NCBI RefSeq assembly: GCF_900115345.1 | Contig: NZ_FOWC01000020.1 | Coordinates: forward strand, 79,527 to 143,526 | DNA from: Amycolatopsis rubida | Lineage (GTDB): Bacteria > Actinomycetota > Actinomycetes > Mycobacteriales > Pseudonocardiaceae | Direction of reading: 5' to 3' | Length of the DNA stretch: 64,000 nucleotides | Part shown: one piece after another, positions 58,287 through 64,000 of the stretch | Numbering within the stretch: the stretch's first letter is position 1 | Layout: each line of letters opens with the position of its first letter | Made by a program: the position numbers and the translations under genes | The notes under the pieces: model-generated | Database searches by the model: none | Seen by the model: the letters and a program-made list of their open reading frames with translations, nothing else | What the model was told of the DNA's origin: nothing

Positions 58287-58661
58287 ATGAACGAGATCGT
58301 CGAACTGATCCGGAGGCGGGCCTGCCTCGCGGAGTCCCGCGACGCCGAACGGGCAGCGCACGCAGTGCTGCGGACGCTGTCCGAGCGGATCTCCCCGGAA
58401 GCGGCGGCGAGCCTGGCGGTACAGCTGCCGGCCGGACTGGCCGACGACCTGCGTCCGGGCGGCGGCCGCGGGGAACGCTTCGAACTGGAGGACTTCGTCG
58501 GACGGATCGCGCACCGGGCGGACTTGACGGATCCGGAGGCCGTGCACCGGGCAAGCGTGGTGCTGGCCGTGCTGGGCCGCGAAACGGTGCAGGTGGCGGA
58601 CGAGGTCTGGGACGTGCTGCCGGAACCGTTGCGGCACCTGGTGGCGGCCCGGGCCGCCTGA
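58287..58661 (+). CDS. DUF2267 protein
   Basis: A 124-residue protein with the two-part DUF2267 helical pattern: ERAAHAVLRTLSERISPEAAASLAVQLPAGLADDLRPGG and VHRASVVLAVLGRETVQVADEVWDVLPEPLRHL. Function is unknown; members are frequent in stress-gene neighbourhoods of actinobacteria. No ribosome site precedes the ATG, in line with a leaderless mRNA from the promoter at 58253. Confidence 0.88.
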   Translation: MNEIVELIRRRACLAESRDAERAAHAVLRTLSERISPEAAASLAVQLPAGLADDLRPGGGRGERFELEDFVGRIAHRADLTDPEAVHRASVVLAVLGRETVQVADEVWDVLPEPLRHLVAARAA

Positions 58662-58666
58662 CCTGC

Positions 58667-59038
58667 TCAGGCGTTCCGCATCCGGGGGCGGTGCGGCTGG
58701 GCGTCGCCGCCAGGGATGTCCCGGTCGACGTGGTCGGCGTGGTGCAGCGCCTGGGCCAGGAGCCCGCGCACGTGCTCGTCCGCGGCGGAGTAGTACACGA
58801 ACGTCCCCTCGCGGCGGCCCTTCACCAGTCCCGCGAGCCGGAGCTTGGCCAGATGCTGGCTGACCGCGGTCGGCGCGGCCCCGGCCAGTTCGGCGAGGCA
58901 GGCCACCGACGATTCTCCCTGCAGAAGCGCCCACAGCACCTTGATCCGCGTCGGGTCGGAGAGCAGGCGGAAGCTTTCCGCGGCCAGGTGGACCTGCTCG
59001 TCGGAGGGCATGTCGAAGTCCGGCAGGGAGGAGTGCAT
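58667..59038 (-). CDS. ArsR/SmtB-family metal-sensing repressor
   Basis: A 123-residue ArsR protein. The winged helix is LSDPTRIKVLWALLQGESSVACLAELAGAAPTAVSQHLAKLRLAGLVKGRREGTFVYY. The C-terminal helix has the histidine-rich ALHHADHVDRD, compatible with the alpha-5 zinc/nickel site of CzrA/NmtR-type sensors. It is divergent from a CDF metal exporter and should control it. ATG at 59038. Confidence 0.9.
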   Translation of the reverse strand: MHSSLPDFDMPSDEQVHLAAESFRLLSDPTRIKVLWALLQGESSVACLAELAGAAPTAVSQHLAKLRLAGLVKGRREGTFVYYSAADEHVRGLLAQALHHADHVDRDIPGGDAQPHRPRMRNA

Positions 59039-59073
59039 GCCCTGATGCTACCGTTCCTTCTCGGTTGTCTGCG

Positions 59074-59087
59074 TATCTGCGCAGGTA
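59074..59087. promoter_or_regulatory. ArsR operator candidate
   Basis: TATCTGCGCAGGTA, a palindrome with a CTGCGCAG core and one outer mismatch, lies between the divergent ArsR and CDF genes, followed by TATGCTGATAG, which may extend the site. Confidence 0.4.
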
Positions 59088-59150
59088 TGCTGATAGTCGG
59101 CCGGTGCGTCCGCCCGGTCGCGGCGGGTTTCGAGCATCCGGGAGTGGTCG

Positions 59151-60272
59151 ATGGCAGAGCTGGGTCAGGACCGTCCGCAGCCCGAGGACGGGCCGGTGCG
59201 AGAGCACGGTGATGGCCACGGCCACGGCCACGGTCATGGCCACGGTCATGGCCACGGTCACGGTCACGGTCACGGTCACGGTCACGGTCACGGTCACGGT
59301 CACGGCAAGCCTGCGACCTGGCGGCACCGCGTCAAACACCTCCTCGCCCCGCACAGTCACGACAGCGCCGACCGCCTCGACACCGCCCTCGAAACGAGTC
59401 AACGCGGAATCCGGGCGCTGACCTGGTCGTTCGCCGCCCTGTTCGGCACCGCTGTGATCCAGCTGGTCCTGGTCGTGGTCACCGGTTCGGTGGCGCTCCT
59501 CGGCGACACCATCCACAACTTCGCCGACGCCCTCACCGCCCTGCCGCTGGGCATCGCCTTCGCACTGGGCCGCCGCGCCGCGACCCGCCGCTACACCTAC
59601 GGCCTCGGCCGCGCCGAAGACCTGGCCGGAGTCGTGGTCGTGCTGATCATCGCCGGATCAGCCGCGTTAGCCGCCTACGAAGCGATCGACCGCCTGCTGC
59701 ATCCGCATCCCGTGCAGCAGCTCTGGGTGCTCGCCGCCGCCGGAGCAGTGGGCTTCGCCGGAAACGAACTCGTCGCCCGGTACCGGATCACCGTCGGCCG
59801 CGAAATCGGCTCCGCCGCCTTGGTCGCGGACGGCCTGCACGCCCGCACCGACGGCTTCACTTCGCTGGCGGTAGTGCTGGGCGCGGCCGGCGTCGCCCTC
59901 GGTTTCCCGGCGGCCGACCCGGTGATCGGATTGCTGATCACCGTCGCGATCCTGTTCGTCCTGCGCGACGCGGCCAAGGAAGTCTTCCGGCGGCTGATGG
60001 ACGCCGTCGATCCGGCGACCGTCGAACTGGCCGAACAGACAGCCGCGGCGGTGCCCGGAGTGGAAGGCGTGCGGGAAGTCCGGATGCGCTGGATCGGCCA
60101 CAGCCTCCGCGCGGAACTCGCCGTCCAGGTCGGCAACACCCTCACCGTCGAGCAGGCGCACGAACTTGCACACAGCCTGGAACACCGGCTGATCACCACG
60201 GTGCCTCGGCTGACCGCGGCGGCAGTGCACGTCGAACCGGCGATCGGGGCGGAGGCCGTCCACCTCGGTTGA
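59151..60272 (+). CDS. CDF-family metal cation exporter with His-Gly repeat
   Basis: A 373-residue cation diffusion facilitator. The N-terminal region carries HGDG followed by fifteen HG pairs (about residues 19-52), a metal-buffering tail. The membrane core has six helices with the HxxxD zinc sites (LGDTIHNFADAL in helix 2 and VADGLHARTDGF in helix 5), and a cytoplasmic C-terminal domain follows (VPGVEGVREVRMRWIGHSLRAELAVQV). It exports Zn, Co or Cd. It is controlled by the divergent ArsR repressor. ATG 59151 is used. Confidence 0.92.
   Translation: MAELGQDRPQPEDGPVREHGDGHGHGHGHGHGHGHGHGHGHGHGHGHGHGHGKPATWRHRVKHLLAPHSHDSADRLDTALETSQRGIRALTWSFAALFGTAVIQLVLVVVTGSVALLGDTIHNFADALTALPLGIAFALGRRAATRRYTYGLGRAEDLAGVVVVLIIAGSAALAAYEAIDRLLHPHPVQQLWVLAAAGAVGFAGNELVARYRITVGREIGSAALVADGLHARTDGFTSLAVVLGAAGVALGFPAADPVIGLLITVAILFVLRDAAKEVFRRLMDAVDPATVELAEQTAAAVPGVEGVREVRMRWIGHSLRAELAVQVGNTLTVEQAHELAHSLEHRLITTVPRLTAAAVHVEPAIGAEAVHLG
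59205..59306 (+). repeat. Hexanucleotide repeat encoding His-Gly
   Basis: Units of GGTCAC and GGCCAC/GGTCAT alternate; the second half is a pure run of eight CACGGT units. The purity indicates recent slippage. Confidence 0.85.
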
Positions 60273-60377
60273 TCGCGCATCGGCCGAACGGCTGATCCGC
60301 CGCTCCGCCCGGGCCGGCCGGAAAGTCTGGCCACGCAGTCGATTCGCCGCGCCGGTGCCGCCCGGCACGGTGAACGC

Positions 60378-61280
60378 ATGGCAATCATCGAGGTGGACAA
60401 CCTCGTCAAGCGGTACGGCGGGCACACCGTGGTCGACGGCGTCAGCTTCGCCGTCGAACCGGGCGAGATTTTCGGCATTCTCGGACCGAACGGGGCCGGC
60501 AAGACCACGACGGTCGAGTGCGTCGAAGGGCTGCGCGGGCCGGACGGCGGGGCGATCCGCGTCTGCGGCCTCGACCCGCAGCGCGACGACGGCGAACTGC
60601 GCCAGGTTCTCGGCGGGCAGCTCCAGGAAAGCGAACTGCCGGACAAACTCAAGGTCGGCGAGGCGCTCCAGCTGTACAGCTCGTTCTATCGCGACCCGGC
60701 CGATTGGCGGGAACTCGCCGAGATCCTCGCCCTCGAACACAAGCTCGGCACTCAGTTCCGCCGTTTGTCCGGCGGCCAGAAACAACGGCTGTCGATCGCG
60801 CTCGCGCTGCTCGGCAACCCGAAGGTCGCGGTGCTCGACGAGCTCACCACCGGCCTCGATCCGCAGGCTCGCCGCGACGTCTGGGGCCTGGTCGAACGCA
60901 TCCGCGCGCGGGGTGTGACGATCTTGCTGGTCACGCACTTCATGGAAGAGGCCGAGCGATTGTGCGACCGGCTGGCGGTCATCGACGCGGGTCAGATCGT
61001 CGCGGTCGACAGCCCGGCCGGGCTGGTGGCACGCGTCGACGACCGGCAGCGGCTCCGGTTTCGCACTGCCGCACCGCTCGACGACGCGGTGCTGACCGGA
61101 CTGCCGGAGGTCGCCGCCGTCGAGCGCTCGGGCAGCCAGATCGTCGTCACCGGAGGGGGAAACCTGCTGCTCGCGGTCGCCTCCGCGCTGGCAGGCCACC
61201 GGATCGCCGGCCTGCGAATGGACCAGACCACGCTGGACGACGCGTTCGTCGCGCTCACCGGCCGTTCCATCGAATCCTGA
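60378..61280 (+). CDS. ABC transporter ATP-binding protein, DrrA-like
   Basis: A 300-residue ATPase: Walker A GPNGAGKTTT near residue 39, Q-loop GGQLQESELPD, signature RRLSGGQKQRL, Walker B VAVLDELTTGLDPQ, and the switch histidine in LLVTHFMEE. A C-terminal extension of about 80 residues is typical of drug-exporter ATPases of the DrrA/CcmA type. It is the first of four co-directional genes with a permease and a two-component system (11, 4 and -4 bases apart). Confidence 0.93.
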   Translation: MAIIEVDNLVKRYGGHTVVDGVSFAVEPGEIFGILGPNGAGKTTTVECVEGLRGPDGGAIRVCGLDPQRDDGELRQVLGGQLQESELPDKLKVGEALQLYSSFYRDPADWRELAEILALEHKLGTQFRRLSGGQKQRLSIALALLGNPKVAVLDELTTGLDPQARRDVWGLVERIRARGVTILLVTHFMEEAERLCDRLAVIDAGQIVAVDSPAGLVARVDDRQRLRFRTAAPLDDAVLTGLPEVAAVERSGSQIVVTGGGNLLLAVASALAGHRIAGLRMDQTTLDDAFVALTGRSIES

Positions 61281-61290
61281 GGAGACCCCG

Positions 61291-62025
61291 GTGCCCGCCT
61301 TGTTCCGGCTCGCCGCCACCGAAACGAAACTGTTCTTCCGCGAGCCGATCGTCGTGTTCTTCGCGCTCGCGTTCTCGCCGGTCCTGTTCGGCGTTCTCGG
61401 CCTGATCCCGGCTGTGCGCGAACCCGGGCCGGACGGAGTCCGGATGATCAGCCGCTACCTCCCGATCGTCGTCGCGATGGGGGTCGCGCTGTTCTCGCTC
61501 AGCGGGCTGTCGCAGCTGTTCGCTTCCTACCGCGAGAAGGGCGTGCTGCGGCGGATGCGGCTCACCCCGGTGGAACCGACGGTCCTGCTCGGTGCGCAAC
61601 TGCTGATGGCGGTGGTGCTGTCGGCGGCCTCGACGCTGGTCGTCCTCCTGACCGGACGGCTGGCCTTCGATCTCGACCTGCCTCGGCGCCTGCCCGCGTA
61701 CGTGCTCTGCTTTGCGCTGCTGGCACTGGCGCTGTTCGCGATCGGGCTGCTGGTCGCGGCGCTCGCCCGGTCCGCGACAAGCGCCAGCGCGGTCGGTTCC
61801 CTGGTGTTCTTCCCGCTGGTGTTCTTTGCCGGGCTCTGGCTGCCGCGCGCCGGCATGAACCAGGTTCTGCGGACGATCAGCGATCTGACGCCGCTCGGCG
61901 CGGGCGTACAAGCGTTGCAGGACACGACTTCCGGGAATTGGCCGCACCTGCTGCACGTCGGTGTCATGCTAGGGTGGCTTGTCGTGGTCGGGGGCTTGGC
62001 CGCGCGGTATTTCCGCTGGGAGTGA
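61291..62025 (+). CDS. ABC-2 type permease, DrrB-like
   Basis: A 244-residue membrane protein with six helices: KLFFREPIVVFFALAFSPVLFGVLG near the start, LFSLSGLSQLFASYREKGVLRRMRLTPVEPTVLLGAQLL (the conserved REKGTL/RLTP loop of ABC-2 exporters) and FFPLVFFAGLWLPRAGMNQVLRTISDLTPLG near the end. It pairs with the ATPase upstream; the exported compound is unknown. GTG start at 61291. Confidence 0.92.
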   Translation: MPALFRLAATETKLFFREPIVVFFALAFSPVLFGVLGLIPAVREPGPDGVRMISRYLPIVVAMGVALFSLSGLSQLFASYREKGVLRRMRLTPVEPTVLLGAQLLMAVVLSAASTLVVLLTGRLAFDLDLPRRLPAYVLCFALLALALFAIGLLVAALARSATSASAVGSLVFFPLVFFAGLWLPRAGMNQVLRTISDLTPLGAGVQALQDTTSGNWPHLLHVGVMLGWLVVVGGLAARYFRWE

Positions 62026-62028
62026 CTG

Positions 62029-63285
62029 GTGGGCATCGAGGGGGATCTGCGCGAAGAGTTCGACCGCTGGGAAGCCGCACAGACGGCGACGTTCACAGTG
62101 CTGCCGTACGGTCTTCTCGCGGTGAGCGTGGGCATTACTGTGCTTCAGCTGCCCGCGCATCTTCCGGTCGTGCTGGGTCTTTCTGCCGCCGCCGCCCTCT
62201 GGCTGCTGTGGTTTCACACTCTTCATCCACACGTAGTGCGATCGGGATATTACGCGGGACTGCTGGCGATGGCGGCGAGCTTGGCGGCTCTCGCACCGTG
62301 GTACGGCCTGTTCGCCTTTGTCGGTTACCCGCAAGCTTTCCAGTACCTGACGGGACGCTGGCGATACGCCGGTGCCGCTGCCACCGCGGTGATCTCCGCG
62401 CTGGCTTTTCTGGGCGGAATCGCCAAGATCGGCGCGGAGAATCTGTGGTGGGTGTGGCTGGGCGTCAGCGTGCTTTCGATCGCGCTGGCCGGAGCGGTGT
62501 TCTCTTTCGTGGAAATGGCCTACCGGCGGAATGAACTGCAGAAGCAGGCGCTCGCGGAACTGCGCGAGGTCAATCTGAAACTGGAAGCCGCCTTGGCCGA
62601 GAACGCCGGACTGCACGCGCGATTGCTGGTCCAGGCTCGCGCGGCCGGGGTTCTGGACGAACGGCAGCGGATGGCGCGGGAAATCCACGACACCCTCGCG
62701 CAGGGCCTGGCCGGAATACTGGCCCAGCTGCAAGCGGCCGAGCAAACCGCCGCCGAACCGGAAGTGCTCGGCCGGCACGTGGCGAACGCGACGAACCTGG
62801 CCCGGGAAAGCCTGGTCGAAGCGCGCCGGACGGTCCATTCCGTGGAGCCCTCGGTGCTCGCCGACGCCCGGCTCCCGGAGGCGATCGGCGAGGTGACCAG
62901 GAATTGGTCAGCGGCCAACCGCGTCGATGCCGTGCTCACCACCACCGGCGACGCCCGTCCGATGCACACCGACGTCGAGGTGGCCTTGCTGCGGACCGCG
63001 CAGGAAGCGCTGTCGAACGTGGCGAAACACGCGCAGGCGAAGCGGGTCGGCCTGACCCTGTCGTACATGCCGGACCTGGTGACCCTCGACGTCCGCGACG
63101 ACGGCGTCGGCTTCGAACCGAATGCCAAGCGCGCCAACGGTTCCACGAACGGCGGCTTCGGCCTGTCCGGAATGCGGCAGCGGGTGCAACGCCTCGCGGG
63201 ACGCCTGGACATCGAATCGGAACCCGGCCGCGGCACGGCGGTCTCGGCGACCGTGCCCGCCATTCCGGCTGGCGGTGGGCGGTGA
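62029..63285 (+). CDS. NarL-type sensor histidine kinase (HisKA_3)
   Basis: A 418-residue kinase with five or six N-terminal membrane helices (residues 25-165), a coiled coil, the H box QRMAREIHDTLAQGLAGILAQLQAAEQ near residue 212, the N-box region LLRTAQEALSNVAKHAQA, and a GxG box GGFGLSGMRQRVQRLAG. It resembles DesK/LiaS-type sensors that sit with ABC exporters and sense membrane stress or the exported drug. GTG at 62029, four bases after the permease. Confidence 0.93.
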   Translation: MGIEGDLREEFDRWEAAQTATFTVLPYGLLAVSVGITVLQLPAHLPVVLGLSAAAALWLLWFHTLHPHVVRSGYYAGLLAMAASLAALAPWYGLFAFVGYPQAFQYLTGRWRYAGAAATAVISALAFLGGIAKIGAENLWWVWLGVSVLSIALAGAVFSFVEMAYRRNELQKQALAELREVNLKLEAALAENAGLHARLLVQARAAGVLDERQRMAREIHDTLAQGLAGILAQLQAAEQTAAEPEVLGRHVANATNLARESLVEARRTVHSVEPSVLADARLPEAIGEVTRNWSAANRVDAVLTTTGDARPMHTDVEVALLRTAQEALSNVAKHAQAKRVGLTLSYMPDLVTLDVRDDGVGFEPNAKRANGSTNGGFGLSGMRQRVQRLAGRLDIESEPGRGTAVSATVPAIPAGGGR

Positions 63286-63905
63286 TTTCGCTGCTGATCG
63301 TCGACGACCACCCGGTGGTGCGCGACGGCCTGCGCGGCATGTTCGGCGCCGATCCGCGGTTCGAGGTAGTCGGCGAGGCCGCGGACGGAGCCGCCGCGAT
63401 CACCGCCGGTGAGCAGCTTCGCCCGGACGTGATCCTGATGGACCTGCGAATGCCGGGAACGAACGGCGTCACCGCGATCAAGGAACTGGCGAAACGCGGT
63501 GTCCCCGCGCGCGTCCTGGTGCTGACGACGTACGACACCGACAGCGACGTCCTTCCGGCGATCGAAGCGGGAGCCACCGGGTATCTGCTGAAGGAAGCGC
63601 CCCGGGAGGAGCTTTTCCGCGCGGTCGAGGCCGCGGCGCAAGGCCAGGCAGTGCTCTCGCCGACGGTCGCGACCCGCCTGATGGGGCAGCTGCGGCACCC
63701 GGCGGCGGACCTGTTGTCGGAACGCGAGATCGAGGTCCTGCGGCTGATCGCGAAGGGCGCGACGAACCGCCGGGCGGCGGAGCAGTTGTTCATCAGCCAG
63801 GCGACGGTGAAGACGCACCTGCTGCACGTTTACGCGAAACTCGGCGTGAACGACCGCGCGGCGGCGGTGGCCGCGGCGTTCGCGCAGGGGTATTTGACGC
63901 TGTAG
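63282..63905 (+). CDS. NarL/LuxR-family response regulator
   Basis: A 207-residue regulator: receiver domain SLLIVDDHPVVRDGLRGMF with phospho-aspartate in VILMDLRMPG and lysine in TGYLLKEAPREELF; LuxR-type HTH at the end (LLSEREIEVLRLIAKGATNRRAAEQLFISQATVKTHLLHVYAKLGV). GTG overlaps the kinase stop (GTGA). The probable target is the ABC exporter in the same unit. Confidence 0.95.
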   Translation: MISLLIVDDHPVVRDGLRGMFGADPRFEVVGEAADGAAAITAGEQLRPDVILMDLRMPGTNGVTAIKELAKRGVPARVLVLTTYDTDSDVLPAIEAGATGYLLKEAPREELFRAVEAAAQGQAVLSPTVATRLMGQLRHPAADLLSEREIEVLRLIAKGATNRRAAEQLFISQATVKTHLLHVYAKLGVNDRAAAVAAAFAQGYLTL

Positions 63906-63908
63906 GGC

Positions 63909-64000
63909 TAGTGTCCTGCGTCGTTAATTCGTCGTCAGTTAGGCTCTGGCGGCATGACTGATGGTGCCGCGGGACGTCGGGGGCCGAAGCTTGAGCCGGT
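63909..64000 (+). mobile_element. Left end of a probable IS630-type insertion sequence
   Basis: Directly after the regulator, GGGCTAGTGTCCTGCGTC begins a stretch that resembles the terminal repeat of actinobacterial IS630-like elements; insertion at a TA would fit the CTAG. A transposase-like frame follows. The other end lies outside the window, so the element cannot be confirmed. Confidence 0.5.
63954..64000 (+). CDS. Transposase, first 15 codons (cut by window edge)
   Basis: ATG at 63954 opens MTDGAAGRRGPKLEPV. A short charged leader with RRGPKLEPL-like words is common at the start of IS630-family transposases in actinomycetes. Too short for certainty. Confidence 0.4.
   Translation, partial: MTDGAAGRRGPKLEP

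Noticed and set aside
59205..59306. Short regular repeats considered as a CRISPR array
   Set aside because: The units are pure hexamers inside an open reading frame coding His-Gly; there are no spacers.
1..64000. tRNA and rRNA genes
   Set aside because: Looked for T-loop words and rRNA-like stretches while reading; none was convincing. A tRNA search tool would settle this.

Overview
The window is very GC-rich, with strong third-position GC, GTG/TTG starts, ATGA/GTGA-coupled genes and actinobacterial families (DUF3040, DUF3618, holin-X, DUF5709, DUF6292, HSP18-type regulator, BioQ, Ku). It most likely comes from a Pseudonocardiaceae actinomycete, probably Amycolatopsis. That placement is inferred from gene content; no rRNA or tRNA gene is present to confirm it.

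Layout. 1-11.9 kb: a permease cut by the window edge, then a stress block (holin-X/DUF3618/DUF3040 operon, degenerate hydrolase, broken CBS gene, SDR, ThDP oxidase, glycoside hydrolase relic, plasmid-stabilisation protein, aconitase, Ku, DUF47 plus phosphate transporter). 12-18 kb: cupin/TetR pair, FAD reductase, DoxX with an IdeR-like box, and bioF-bioB facing bioQ. 18-26 kb: broken P450, BASS transporter, a methionyl-tRNA synthetase with a possible leader peptide, small enzymes. 26-31 kb: HSP18-type regulator, a repeat-rich gene-free stretch, and a sigma-factor partner-switching set (STAS, SpoIIE phosphatase, HATPase kinase), followed by relics. 31-36 kb: hydrolase/HxlR pair, LysR, a decayed quinone oxidoreductase and a CoA transferase.

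36.3-48.3 kb: the most coherent system, a complete aerobic nicotinate degradation cluster. It holds a MarR regulator, FAD monooxygenase (NicC), MFS transporter (NicT), three-subunit molybdenum hydroxylase with a CoxG partner, maleamate amidase (NicF), N-formylmaleamate deformylase (NicD), 2,5-dihydroxypyridine dioxygenase (NicX) and maleate isomerase (NicE). Together these would take nicotinate to fumarate. A shared operator-like motif lies before nicC and before nicX.

48.3-64 kb: a GT39/GT2-GtrA pair beside an OmpR/HK system, LLM oxidoreductase/MarR pair, hemerythrin, decayed GT4 gene, DUF5709, DUF2267, an ArsR/CDF metal-efflux pair with a long His-Gly repeat, an ABC exporter with a NarL-type two-component system, and the edge of a probable IS630-type element.

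Two themes cross the window. First, thirteen sites match the actinobacterial sigma-B-type promoter (GNNT, 14-16 bases, GGGTAN). They sit before stress-type genes at both ends, and four lie so close to the start codon that the mRNA would be leaderless or nearly so. A partner-switching module that could control such a sigma factor sits between them. Second, about ten genes are visibly broken by frameshifts, deletions or fusion, an unusually high density.
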